Shown in pieces: positions 32,984-41,967 of a DNA stretch of 64,000 bases. Position 1 is the stretch's first letter, and the number at the start of each line of letters is the position of its first letter. Source of the stretch: Vibrio algivorus (GTDB lineage: Bacteria > Pseudomonadota > Gammaproteobacteria > Enterobacterales > Vibrionaceae); contig NZ_AP018678.1 of assembly GCF_002218005.2 (NCBI RefSeq), positions 1,612,001 through 1,676,000 on the forward strand, read 5' to 3'. The position numbers and the translations under genes are program-made. The notes beneath the pieces were generated by a model. That model did not search any database. It had not been told where the DNA came from and saw only the letters and a program-made list of their open reading frames with translations.

Positions 32984-35125
32984 ATGTCTCGTACTATTAT
33001 GCTTGTTCCTATTAGCGCTGGTGTTGGTCTTACTAGCGTGAGCTTAGGCGTCTTACGTGCTATGGAGCGTAAGGGTGTAAATGTTTCGTTTTTCAAACCT
33101 ATCGCTCAACCTCGTAGTGGCGATGATATCCCAGATCTTACATCATCAATTATCTCGGCAAGCAGCGATATCAAAATTGCTGAGCCTACTATGATGTCAG
33201 AAGCTGAGTCCATGATCAGTAATGAAAAAATGGATGTGCTACTTGAGCAAATCGTTGAGCGTTATAACGCAATCAGCAACAGCTCTGAAGTAGTTCTTAT
33301 TGAAGGCCTAGTACCGACTCGTAAGCATCCTTTTGCTAACCAAGTAAACGCAGAAATTGCGAAAACACTCGGTGCGGAAATCGTATTTGTCGCAACACCT
33401 GGTACCAACAACCCTGCGCAATTAAAAGAACGCATTGATGTTGCTTGTTCAAACTTTGGTGGCACCAAAAATAAATCAATTTCAGGCGTTATCATCAATA
33501 AGCTAAATGCACCAGTTGATGAAGCAGGCCGTACTCGTCCAGACCTTTCTGAGATTTTTGACGAGGCCAATAATACAGCTCAAGCTAATATCGAAGTAAT
33601 GCAAATCTTCAACTCTAGTCCAATCCGCGTGCTAGGTTGTGTGCCTTGGAAAGTTGAGTTAATTGCCACTCGTGCTATCGATATGGCGAAACACTTAAAT
33701 GCGGACATCATTAATGCGGGTGAAATTAATTCTCGTCGCATTAAGAGCATCACTTTCTGTGCGCGCTCTCTACCAAATATGATTGAACACTTTAAGCCAG
33801 GCTCATTACTTGTAACATCAGCTGACCGTCCAGACGTTATCGTTGCGGCTGCTCTTGCTTCAATGAATGGCGTAGAAATTGGTGCAATCTTGCTAACTGG
33901 TGGTTACGACATCCCAACATCTATTGCTAATTTATGTAAGCCTGCATTTGATGCCGGTCTGCCAATCTTCAAAGCACAAGGTAACACTTGGCAGACTTCG
34001 CTTAACCTACAAAGCTTTAACTTAGAAGTCCCAGCAGACGATAAAGAACGTATTGAATTTATCAACGATCACGTGGCAAGCCACATTGATGGCCCTTGGA
34101 TTGATTCTCTATCCGAAGGTACTCAAGGTATCCGTCGCCTAAGCCCACCAGCATTCCGTTACCAATTAACTGAATTTGCTCGTCGTGCAGGTAAACGTAT
34201 CGTACTTCCTGAAGGCGATGAACCACGTACGGTTAAAGCTGCTGCGATTTGTGCTGAGCGTGGCATTGCTGAATGTGTGCTGTTAGGTAACCCTGATGAG
34301 ATCAAACGCGTTGCGGCCCAACAAGGTGTTGAACTAGGCGCTGGTGTAACCATCATCAACTCTGAAGAAGTTCGTGAAAACTACGTAGCTCGCTTAGTTG
34401 AACTACGTGGCGCGAAAGGCATGACTGAGGTGGTCGCTCGTGAGAAGCTGGAAGATTCAGTATTCCTAGGCACTATGATGTTAGAAGCGGGTGAAGTAGA
34501 CGGCCTTGTATCAGGTGCTGTTCACACTACAGCGAATACTATCGTTCCTCCGTTCCAAATCATCAAAACGGCTCCTGGTGCGTCTATCGTATCGTCTGTG
34601 TTCTTTATGCTGCTACCAGACCAAGTATTGGTATACGGTGACTGTGCGATCAACCCAGATCCAAACGCAGAGCAACTAGCAGAAATCGCAATTCAATCGG
34701 CAGATTCTGCAAAAGCATTTGGTATTGATCCACGCGTTGCAATGATCTCTTACTCTACGGGTACTTCTGGTAAAGGTGCAGACGTAGATAAAGTACGTGA
34801 AGCAACCAAGATCGCTCAAGAGAAGCGTCCTGACCTAGTCATTGACGGTCCTCTTCAGTACGATGCTGCTATCATGGAAAACGTTGCTGCTTCTAAAGCC
34901 CCTAACTCTCCTGTAGCAGGTAAAGCCACTGTATTTGTATTCCCAGACCTAAATACTGGTAACACAACGTACAAAGCGGTGCAACGTTCTGCAGACCTAG
35001 TATCTATCGGTCCAATGCTACAAGGTATGCGTAAGCCTGTGAATGACTTGTCTCGTGGTGCATTGGTTGACGATATCGTCTACACCGTAGCACTAACAGC
35101 GATTCAAGCGGCTCAAGCTGAATAA
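32984..35125 (+). CDS. pta: phosphate acetyltransferase
   Basis: Pta interconverts acetyl-CoA and acetyl-phosphate. The 713-residue long form has an N-terminal P-loop-like domain (VPISAGVGLTSVSLGVLRAM, about residues 6-25), a central DRTGG domain (about 220-330) and the C-terminal catalytic PTA/PTB domain (from about 390, GKRIVLPEGDEPRTVKAA and SYSTGTSGKG). The length and three-domain layout match E. coli Pta, whose N-terminal domain senses NADH and pyruvate. It follows ackA in the standard order. Confidence 0.98.
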   Translation: MSRTIMLVPISAGVGLTSVSLGVLRAMERKGVNVSFFKPIAQPRSGDDIPDLTSSIISASSDIKIAEPTMMSEAESMISNEKMDVLLEQIVERYNAISNSSEVVLIEGLVPTRKHPFANQVNAEIAKTLGAEIVFVATPGTNNPAQLKERIDVACSNFGGTKNKSISGVIINKLNAPVDEAGRTRPDLSEIFDEANNTAQANIEVMQIFNSSPIRVLGCVPWKVELIATRAIDMAKHLNADIINAGEINSRRIKSITFCARSLPNMIEHFKPGSLLVTSADRPDVIVAAALASMNGVEIGAILLTGGYDIPTSIANLCKPAFDAGLPIFKAQGNTWQTSLNLQSFNLEVPADDKERIEFINDHVASHIDGPWIDSLSEGTQGIRRLSPPAFRYQLTEFARRAGKRIVLPEGDEPRTVKAAAICAERGIAECVLLGNPDEIKRVAAQQGVELGAGVTIINSEEVRENYVARLVELRGAKGMTEVVAREKLEDSVFLGTMMLEAGEVDGLVSGAVHTTANTIVPPFQIIKTAPGASIVSSVFFMLLPDQVLVYGDCAINPDPNAEQLAEIAIQSADSAKAFGIDPRVAMISYSTGTSGKGADVDKVREATKIAQEKRPDLVIDGPLQYDAAIMENVAASKAPNSPVAGKATVFVFPDLNTGNTTYKAVQRSADLVSIGPMLQGMRKPVNDLSRGALVDDIVYTVALTAIQAAQAE

Positions 35126-35154
35126 GTTTTAAAGCTGTATTCAAAAATAAAATC

Positions 35155-35189
35155 AATCCCCAGTAGCATTTTGTTACTGGGGATTTTTT
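35155..35189 (+). terminator. terminator of pta
   Basis: AATCCCCAGTAGCA and TGTTACTGGGGATT form a long stem with a short T-rich loop, followed by six T. It lies 29 bases past the pta stop. Confidence 0.92.
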
Positions 35190-35254
35190 ATGTCTTACAC
35201 TTAGCTATCCCCAAGTACCATCTATACTCTGTAGTATCTATATTCAGTAACATT

Positions 35255-35269
35255 TATACCCAAGTGACT
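35255..35269 (+). repeat. short copy of the dispersed repeat
   Basis: tatacccaagtgact is shared with the left ends of the copies at 25077 and 46061; the rest of the element is absent. It lies just before the small gene at 35291. Confidence 0.5.
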
Positions 35270-35290
35270 CAGAGAAAAGAAGTCGTACAC

Positions 35291-35503
35291 ATGGAAATCA
35301 TCAAACTTGAAAAACCCATTTTTAAATGCCAAATGGATGAAGACATTTTCTTTCAACGATTAGCTGAGCTAGCCGATGTTGATAATATTACTGAGTCTGA
35401 CAACCTAATCTTTATCTCTATCTCAAGAAAAACAAAACCAAGCGCTGTGTTAAAAGAGCTGACCGACATCGCCAACATGTGGAATAGTCATTTGATTGAC
35501 TAG
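35291..35503 (+). CDS. small protein of unknown function
   Basis: The reading frame from the ATG at 35291 encodes 70 residues, MEIIKLEKPIFKCQMDED onward, acidic and soluble with no signal peptide or membrane segment. A beta-alpha pattern (NLIFISISRKTKPSAVLKELTDIA) suggests a folded domain. The frame is open upstream to 35171, but that part crosses the pta terminator and the repeat, so the shorter start is preferred. The purine-rich AGAAAAGAAG is a weak Shine-Dalgarno sequence. I do not recognise the family. It is independent of pta because a strong terminator separates them. Confidence 0.6.
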   Translation: MEIIKLEKPIFKCQMDEDIFFQRLAELADVDNITESDNLIFISISRKTKPSAVLKELTDIANMWNSHLID

Positions 35504-35515
35504 TGTATAGACAAT

Positions 35516-35544
35516 AAAAAAGCCAGCAGATTGCTCCACTGGCT
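35516..35544 (-). terminator. terminator of the Tim44-like gene
   Basis: On the minus strand AGCCAG and CTGGCT form a stem with a 12-base loop (a further GA/TC pair is possible), followed by six T. It lies 28 bases past the stop codon at 35573. Confidence 0.75.
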
Positions 35545-35572
35545 CAGTCATGTTTGTGATTAAGAGCTAACT

Positions 35573-36448
35573 TTACGAGTTAGTTTGAATACCAACGATT
35601 AACCACGGCGCATTATTCGCGGTTAAATCACGCTCAAGGTGCCAAACTTCATCGATATCTTCTTCTATGCCTTCTACAGCATCACGGTAGCGACCTGTAA
35701 ATTGAATACTCAATTGTGCTTTTGAAGCATCGTACTCACCACGAACAATTTCGGCATCAACGTACATGACATCGGTGTGTTGATCACCTTGAAGTTGTGC
35801 ACGTTCAGCTTTTAGTTCTTCGAACAGGCTTGGAGTGACGTATTCTTCAATCTTATCTAATTGATTAAAGTTCCAAGCACCTTGCAATGTGCGGTAATGC
35901 TCACGAGAACCTTCAACAAATGCTACACGATCAAAACCTGGAGGGAAGTTGTGAGGAACATCAGACTGCCCTGTTGCACCAAAACCACCTGAAGATTGAG
36001 GTTGCTCAAAGTTTTGCACATTAGGCTGCTCAAATTGCTGGCGATTCATCGCACCAGAATATGCAGCTTGAGGCCCTCGATTCATCGAACCTTGTTTTGC
36101 CCCCATCATGCCGCGTAAAAATTTGAATGCAACAAAAGCAATCAAACCAAGAATTAAGATATCAAAAAATTGGATACCCTCAAAACCACCGCCCATGAAT
36201 AAAGAAGCAAGTAGACCACCAGCCAACAAACCACCTAACATACCGCCCATCATGCCACCACGACGAGTATTGGTTGCATCTGGCTTTTTATTTAACGTAT
36301 TAGTATTTTGCACATTCTGTTTTGGTGCTGGTGCGGTTTTAAAACTTTTACCGAAAGACTTACCACCACCAAAGCGTTTTGCTTCAGCGATTGGTGCTGT
36401 AACCATTGATACCATAATCAAGGCCACCATGACAAAAAGTCGATTCAT
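35573..36448 (-). CDS. Tim44-like domain protein, secreted or membrane-bound
   Basis: The 291-residue product has an N-terminal signal sequence (MNRLFVMVALIMVSMVTAPI, then AEA), a Lys/Gly-rich segment with repeated FGGGKSFGKSF, a Gly/Met-rich hydrophobic pair of segments (about residues 66-112), a Gln/Pro-rich linker and a C-terminal Tim44-like domain (about 165-290, with FEELKAERAQLQ and GRYRDAVEGIEEDIDEVWHLERD). In mitochondria this fold docks the import motor; the bacterial role is unknown. It is a stand-alone gene. Confidence 0.85.
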   Translation of the reverse strand: MNRLFVMVALIMVSMVTAPIAEAKRFGGGKSFGKSFKTAPAPKQNVQNTNTLNKKPDATNTRRGGMMGGMLGGLLAGGLLASLFMGGGFEGIQFFDILILGLIAFVAFKFLRGMMGAKQGSMNRGPQAAYSGAMNRQQFEQPNVQNFEQPQSSGGFGATGQSDVPHNFPPGFDRVAFVEGSREHYRTLQGAWNFNQLDKIEEYVTPSLFEELKAERAQLQGDQHTDVMYVDAEIVRGEYDASKAQLSIQFTGRYRDAVEGIEEDIDEVWHLERDLTANNAPWLIVGIQTNS

Positions 36449-36730
36449 ACGATCCCTTTTATATTAATAAGTAAAACTGAATTCATCATAGCGGTAATAT
36501 GCAAGGTGTACACTACAGCTATGTTTCAGAATATTGCAATTGGTCAGAAGCTACACAATAGATGACTTCAATTGCGGATAACTAAGAGTTACTCAATCCT
36601 GCACTTTGTATGCCTCATTGAGTTAAAATCTAGTTGTAACCATACTGCGAATAAAGCATATTGGTGAGACTAACAAGGCAAACTGAGCCCCAAACTGGCT
36701 AGAGTATTACGCACTGTTTCAAGGATAACA

Positions 36731-38026
36731 ATGAATAATCAACCAGCACCCATCTTTCTTTCAAGGCGTTTTTTTCCCTATTTTGTCACCCAATTTTTAG
36801 GCGCTTTTAACGATAATATTTATAAAAACGCTCTGTTACTTTTTGTTGCTTTTGCCAGTGTCGATGACCTACCAATGTCTAGCACTTTATTTATTAATTT
36901 GGCAGCGGGTTTGTTCATCTTGCCGTTTTTTCTTTTTTCGGCAAGTGCCGGTGTACTAACCGACCAATGTGAGAAATCAACATTAATCCGTATGGTTAAA
37001 CTGGCTGAAGTAGTGATTATGCTACTTGGTGCGATTAGCTTTCTAACTCAAAGCTACATCGCATTATTATTTTTATTGTTTCTTATGGGTGCACAATCGG
37101 CATTTTTTGGTCCGGTAAAATATGCATTGTTACCTCAACATTTAAAGCCTCAAGAACTACTCAAAGGGAATGCTTGGGTCGAAACCGGAACCTTTTTGGC
37201 AATTTTATTCGGAACAATAGGGGCAGGCTTTATTGTGGCTGCGCCTTCGGCTTACTCTATTACGGCAATAGCAGTGGTCTCGTTTGCCCTATTAGGTTTT
37301 ATCTCTAGCCTATTTATCCCCAAGGCCAAAGCTAAAATTTCAGCGGTCAAATTTGAATGGAAACCCGTACAGCATACTAAACAAACATTACTACTGGTGA
37401 AACAACACAAAACCATTTATGCCGCCATCATCGCGATTAGCTGGTTTTGGTTTTTAGGCGCAAGTTATCTAACTCAATTTCCCAATTTCACTAAACACTA
37501 TTTGAATGGCGACTCCACCAGTGTGTCTTTTTTATTAGCATTATTTTCGGTTGGTATTGCGGTGGGATCATTACTATGTGCCAAACTATCCCATCAAAAA
37601 ATCAATTTTAAATTAATGTTGCTAGGTGGGTTTGGAATTACCGTTTGTAGTTTAGTATTAGGGTTGGCAACACCTAAATATACTGACACCCTAATTACCA
37701 TCTCAACACTATTCACTTCTAGTCATTTATATCCGGTATTTATTGCTTTATTAGTACTTGGAATTTGTGGAGGGCTATTCATTGTACCTTTGTATACTTT
37801 GGTACAAACCTTAGCTTGTGACCAAACTCGCGCTCAGGTAATCGCAGCTAACAATATTTTCAATGCGCTATTCATGGTTGGTAGTGCCATTATAGGTATT
37901 ATCTGTTTGAGTATCATTAACATGACAATCCCTGATTTCTTTATACTATTAGGACTACTCAACCTGGCTATGATTAGCTATCTGACCAAGTATTTTAAAA
38001 ATTTAACTAATCTCGAAGCAAACTAG
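36731..38026 (+). CDS. MFS transporter, lysophospholipid transporter LplT-like
   Basis: The 431-residue product has about twelve membrane segments and starts with SRRFFPYFVTQFLGAFNDNIYKNA, the signature N-terminus of the LplT branch of the major facilitator family. LplT flips lysophospholipids into the cell for reacylation by the acyltransferase Aas. No aas gene lies beside it, unlike the E. coli lplT-aas pair, so the exact substrate is uncertain. The 282-base gap upstream shows no other gene. Confidence 0.78.
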   Translation: MNNQPAPIFLSRRFFPYFVTQFLGAFNDNIYKNALLLFVAFASVDDLPMSSTLFINLAAGLFILPFFLFSASAGVLTDQCEKSTLIRMVKLAEVVIMLLGAISFLTQSYIALLFLLFLMGAQSAFFGPVKYALLPQHLKPQELLKGNAWVETGTFLAILFGTIGAGFIVAAPSAYSITAIAVVSFALLGFISSLFIPKAKAKISAVKFEWKPVQHTKQTLLLVKQHKTIYAAIIAISWFWFLGASYLTQFPNFTKHYLNGDSTSVSFLLALFSVGIAVGSLLCAKLSHQKINFKLMLLGGFGITVCSLVLGLATPKYTDTLITISTLFTSSHLYPVFIALLVLGICGGLFIVPLYTLVQTLACDQTRAQVIAANNIFNALFMVGSAIIGIICLSIINMTIPDFFILLGLLNLAMISYLTKYFKNLTNLEAN

Positions 38027-38150
38027 TTAATACATAACCTACTTTAAATCGTTAATAAATACTAAACGATATGTTTAAAAGATTAAGACTTAATTAACCA
38101 CTACTTTCAGGTATTCTTACACCTTATTTTTTACACGTTTTAGGTTTGTT

Positions 38151-39083
38151 ATGCGTTCTTATATTCGCAATTATGGTTTATTCACCCTTGCTGCCTTAGC
38201 TTGTTTTACACCTTGGGTAAGTTCTCCTGTTGCACTGACTCTTGGCTTCTTATTAACGAGCTTTGGTTTTGTTCCTCACACTATTCCTGTTACCAAGATC
38301 ACTAAAAAGCTATTGGCATACTCCATTGTCGGTTTAGGTTTTGGGATCAATATAGATCAAGCGATTCACGCAACTGAGCAAGGCTTTGGCATTATTGTCA
38401 CAAGTATTTTCTGTACGCTATTTATCGGTACGTTACTTGCGAAAAAGATGAAGTTAGAAAGAGAAACTGGTCATTTAATTGCAGCAGGAACTGCTATCTG
38501 TGGGGGGAGTGCGATTGCAGCGGTTGCTCCAGCAATCAATGCAAAAGACCAACCTGTTGGTATGGCCCTAGCTGTAGTGTTTGTGCTTAACTCAGTGGCG
38601 TTATTCTTATTCCCAGTAGTCGGTCATGTACTAGACATGAGTCAAGTGCAATTTGGTACTTGGGCTGCTATTGCGATTCATGACACATCATCAGTAGTCG
38701 GTGCCGCACAAGCATATGGTGAGCAATCTTTACAAATTGCGACAACGTTAAAACTAGCTCGTGCATTATGGATTGTGCCTGTCGCTTTCCTTAGTGCAAT
38801 GATGTTTAAAAGCGAAAGTAAAAAAATTACGATCCCTTTCTTTATTCTCTTTTATTGTGCGGCCATTATTTTCTGTGATCAAGTACCACAATTCTCTGCG
38901 GCTTATCACACCATTTACAGTGTAGCCAAACAGACGCTCGTACTATGCTTATTCTTAATTGGTTGCGGCATTTCAATCGGAAAACTTAAAGAAGCCGGCC
39001 CTAAGCCGATGATCTTTGGTGTAGCACTATGGGCAATTATCTCTATAAGCTCACTAATTTATATTATGACTCATATCCAGTAG
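38151..39083 (+). CDS. YeiH/UPF0324 family membrane protein (putative sulfate exporter)
   Basis: The 310-residue product has about ten membrane segments and the family motifs GTAICGGSAIAAVAPAI (about residues 116-132) and AIHDTSSVVGAAQAYG (about 180-195). Family members are annotated as putative sulfate exporters, without strong experimental proof. In E. coli yeiH is next to a LysR regulator; none is present here. It follows the MFS gene by 125 bases on the same strand and may be separately transcribed. Confidence 0.85.
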   Translation: MRSYIRNYGLFTLAALACFTPWVSSPVALTLGFLLTSFGFVPHTIPVTKITKKLLAYSIVGLGFGINIDQAIHATEQGFGIIVTSIFCTLFIGTLLAKKMKLERETGHLIAAGTAICGGSAIAAVAPAINAKDQPVGMALAVVFVLNSVALFLFPVVGHVLDMSQVQFGTWAAIAIHDTSSVVGAAQAYGEQSLQIATTLKLARALWIVPVAFLSAMMFKSESKKITIPFFILFYCAAIIFCDQVPQFSAAYHTIYSVAKQTLVLCLFLIGCGISIGKLKEAGPKPMIFGVALWAIISISSLIYIMTHIQ

Positions 39084-39103
39084 ACCACATCTAAGTGATT
39101 TAG

Positions 39104-39280
39104 TTATACATGAGGCTCAATACGGGCCTCTTTTCTTTTTACTGCTTGCTTACTTTTTAAAACCCAAGCGATCACCACCACAAAAGCCCCTAACTCAGCT
39201 AAAGCTGATATCAACCCACTCGAAATAATCGACACCCAAACTAAAGCCATCACTGCTGCAACGACAAGTAACTTCATCAT
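39104..39280 (-). CDS. small membrane protein of unknown function
   Basis: The frame encodes about 58 residues with two hydrophobic segments (LLVVAAVMALVWVSII and LGAFVVVIAWVL) and a basic tail (KSKQAVKRKEARIEPHV), i.e. a small two-helix inner-membrane protein. AAGGA on the minus strand lies five bases before the ATG at 39280 and eight before the next ATG at 39277; an ATG at 39286 overlaps the Shine-Dalgarno sequence and is less likely. It converges with the YeiH-family gene, 20 bases away. I know no characterised relative. Confidence 0.6.
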   Translation of the reverse strand: MMKLLVVAAVMALVWVSIISSGLISALAELGAFVVVIAWVLKSKQAVKRKEARIEPHV

Positions 39281-39374
39281 ATTCATCCTTAAATAGGCTT
39301 ACGATGAAATAAGTATGCCGGGTTTTCGTTCAATAAATAAATTCTGTTTAGTGCTATAAAATAACTATTGTCAC

Positions 39375-39410
39375 TATACCCAAAGTGCTGAATTCAGAGC
39401 TATCACTCAA
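39375..39410 (+). repeat. partial copy of the dispersed repeat
   Basis: tatacccaaagtg is joined directly to gctgaattcagagctatcactcaa, which matches the middle block of the long copies at 14661 and 46061. The right part of the element is missing. Confidence 0.65.
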
Positions 39411-39434
39411 ACCTGAGGCTATATACGTAAGCAC

Positions 39435-40844
39435 TTATGAGGTGATAACTTGTTGATAGTACTTTTTAAGATCTGCGCGAGAAATTTTAATTCCAGAGTT
39501 CATTAAGTGTGCAGGGAGTAAATAATACGCATCTGGGCACTTAAATTTATCTAAATAAGGTAACAAGTACTCTTGGTAAACGTTAAAATCTTGCAGAGTT
39601 TCCGTATCAATAAACGCGACCGGTCTATAACCATATAGCTCATTTTCAATAGGAAGAACCAAGGCTTGCTTTATATCGGGGTGGCGAACTAATACTGCTT
39701 CAATTTCTTCACAATGAATATTCTCGCCACCAGAAATAAACTGGTTATCGGCCCGACCTAGAATAATGTATTCATCGACTTTGCCCGCTTGTTGATAGCA
39801 TTGCCCAAGATCTTTGGTATCAAACCAAGGCTGCTCATCAGTGACGAGCGGCGTAAGTTGCCCTTGGAATAAATAGCCTGCGGCTAAGGTTTCCCCTGCT
39901 ACATAAATACGTCCATCTTGCAGTTTAATTTTTCGGAAAGGTAATAATGCACCAGCGGTTGGACTAGCATCCACTTGCTTGGCAATCACTGTAGAAGCGG
40001 CTTCAGTCATACCATAACCTAACCAGCATTCTATCCCCTGCTTACTTGCTCTTTCGGTAAGCGATAGCGGAATATGAGAGCCACCGAGTAAAACTCGTTT
40101 TAGTTGAATAGTCTGGCCTGAATCTAGTAAACGCTGTAATTGAATGGGAACAAGTGAAGCATGAGTCACTTGCTGAATGTCAACCTGTAGGTTACCACTG
40201 CCTATGACTAACTTAGCCCCTTTAGCCAACCAACGCCAAATAATAGACAACCCTGACACGTGGTAAATAGGTAGGCTTAATAACCAAGAATCATGTTCTT
40301 TAAATAAAAACTGTTGGGTAATACCATTCGCACTAGCGATATGATGCTTAACCGCATGTACGACTGCTTTCGGAATACCTGTCGAGCCCGAAGTGAAAAC
40401 GATGCTGGCAAATTGTTCCGAGCTAAAGCAATAAGGTAAATCGATATCTATTGAGGCGTTATCTGATGCTAGAGATTGGCCTAAAATCAATGACAAGCAG
40501 GGAAGATCAAACTCAGTATCATGAAGTGAATCAATCGATTCAGATAACCAGACAAAATTAGCTTGAATGATATTGAGCTTTTGTTTTATCCCAATCATCG
40601 GTTGAGGTGGCATTAAGGCACATAAAGCCCCAAGCCTTAACAGCGCTAAATATAAAAAAACCACTTTAGGTTCATTTTTACTGATCACCGCAATAATATG
40701 ACCACTCTTCACCCCTTGAGATTTTAACTGCAAGCTCAACTGAGTGATTTCTTCATCTAATTGCTGCCAAGTATACGAGCCTGTTGGGGTGACTAACGCC
40801 GTCTTTTCAGCATGTTCTACACACCATTGCTGTATCAAATCCAC
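39435..40844 (-). CDS. menE: o-succinylbenzoate-CoA ligase MenE
   Basis: MenE activates o-succinylbenzoate with CoA and ATP in menaquinone synthesis. The 469-residue acyl-adenylate-forming enzyme has the P-loop FTSGSTGIPKAV (about residues 150-161), the LGYGMTEAAS motif and a C-terminal lid domain (GRADNQFISGGENIH). The start is a GTG at 40844, preceded by AAAGG; the ATG one base earlier is out of frame. It is the last gene of the operon, separated from menC by a shortened ERIC element. Confidence 0.94.
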   Translation of the reverse strand: MDLIQQWCVEHAEKTALVTPTGSYTWQQLDEEITQLSLQLKSQGVKSGHIIAVISKNEPKVVFLYLALLRLGALCALMPPQPMIGIKQKLNIIQANFVWLSESIDSLHDTEFDLPCLSLILGQSLASDNASIDIDLPYCFSSEQFASIVFTSGSTGIPKAVVHAVKHHIASANGITQQFLFKEHDSWLLSLPIYHVSGLSIIWRWLAKGAKLVIGSGNLQVDIQQVTHASLVPIQLQRLLDSGQTIQLKRVLLGGSHIPLSLTERASKQGIECWLGYGMTEAASTVIAKQVDASPTAGALLPFRKIKLQDGRIYVAGETLAAGYLFQGQLTPLVTDEQPWFDTKDLGQCYQQAGKVDEYIILGRADNQFISGGENIHCEEIEAVLVRHPDIKQALVLPIENELYGYRPVAFIDTETLQDFNVYQEYLLPYLDKFKCPDAYYLLPAHLMNSGIKISRADLKKYYQQVITS

Positions 40845-40860
40845 ATTACTACCTTTCGGT

Positions 40861-40927
40861 TATACCCGCCGTACTTGAAGTAGCTGCTTTGTTGTCGGCG
40901 TTCATTCGCCCCAATTACTTTGGGGTA
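40861..40927 (-). repeat. internally shortened ERIC element inside the men operon
   Basis: Read on the minus strand the 67 bases start taccccaaagtaattgggg and end ctacttcaagtacggcgggtata, with gcgaatgaacgcc and caacaaagcagc between. These are the left end and right part of an ERIC element joined without the central section; internally deleted ERIC forms are known. It fills almost the whole menC-menE gap and ends 16 bases before the menE start codon, so it is transcribed and could fold in the mRNA. Confidence 0.75.
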
Positions 40928-40932
40928 TGTGA

Positions 40933-41961
40933 CTAATCGACAAACTGCTTAATCAGTGTCTGTTCAGCTAACATTGAAACTGGCAGTTTGCTATCTGGCC
41001 AAGTGATTTCTAATTGAGCTTGAAAAAGTTGCAAGGTATCGAGACCAGGTATCTGTTGTGGCGTTTTCCAAGCCGACAATCTTGCCAATTGAGTTAAACC
41101 GATTGTCGATTCAATACTCGAACTAATCACCGCCTGTAATCCATTTTTCTGAGCAAAATCAATCAAAGATAAACAATGCTCGATAGAACCAATTAAGGTA
41201 GGTTTAATCACCACAGCTTCAACATAATTGCCAAGCAAAGAAGATAACTCAAAACCATTAAAATCCATTTGTTGAACCGTTTCATCCCAAGCAATATTAA
41301 TCGTGGTTTGTTGAGCAAAGTCACGGCTTAATTCTGGGGTTTTACACGGTTCTTCAAGGAAAGTGATACGTTCACGATATTCAGGTGAAACATACTGAGC
41401 AAACTTAAGTGCTTTATCTAAAGTCCAGCTACGGTTAGCATCGAGACGCAGTTGTAAGTCAGGAATTGATTCTAAAAATAGATTCACTAACATACCGTCA
41501 CGAATTGGTTCATATAAACCAACCTTTACTTTAGCGACTTTTTGCCGACCATCTTTCGACATGGTTTCAAAAATCGGAATCAGCTCATCAGGGTCACCAC
41601 TACATAAAGGTGCTGCGCGGTACTCTCCTTGTTGAGGAAGTAAACCATCAAGCTCACATTGTGCCATCGAGAGCGCAAAAGCAACGCTTGGACTCATAAC
41701 ATTCCAATCACGCCATTCACCATTGTGCTGCCAACCTTGCAGAGCTTCTATCAGTTCAGACTCCACTTGATCTAAACTTTCTTGGCTAAAACCCGGCAAA
41801 GGCGCGCATTCACCATAAGCCATGTTATCGCCTTGCGTAAGCTCTACAATATAACCTTCTCTTTGTAATAAGCGTTGATCGCGAACGATCACACCACTGT
41901 CCATAGGTAAATTATAGCGATACAGTTTCGCAGTGCGAGTTTGAGGATTAACTATAGACAT
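40933..41961 (-). CDS. menC: o-succinylbenzoate synthase MenC
   Basis: MenC dehydrates SHCHC to o-succinylbenzoate. The 342-residue enolase-superfamily protein has the KxK catalytic lysine region (VAKVKVGLYEP), metal-binding LRLDANRSW, FLEEPC and AWDET, and the second lysine in VVIKPTLIGS. Its ATG is 6 bases after the menH stop, and no good Shine-Dalgarno sequence precedes it, so it may rely on coupling to menH. In the usual enteric order menB would stand here between menH and menC. Confidence 0.95.
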   Translation of the reverse strand: MSIVNPQTRTAKLYRYNLPMDSGVIVRDQRLLQREGYIVELTQGDNMAYGECAPLPGFSQESLDQVESELIEALQGWQHNGEWRDWNVMSPSVAFALSMAQCELDGLLPQQGEYRAAPLCSGDPDELIPIFETMSKDGRQKVAKVKVGLYEPIRDGMLVNLFLESIPDLQLRLDANRSWTLDKALKFAQYVSPEYRERITFLEEPCKTPELSRDFAQQTTINIAWDETVQQMDFNGFELSSLLGNYVEAVVIKPTLIGSIEHCLSLIDFAQKNGLQAVISSSIESTIGLTQLARLSAWKTPQQIPGLDTLQLFQAQLEITWPDSKLPVSMLAEQTLIKQFVD

Positions 41962-41967
41962 AGAGGA

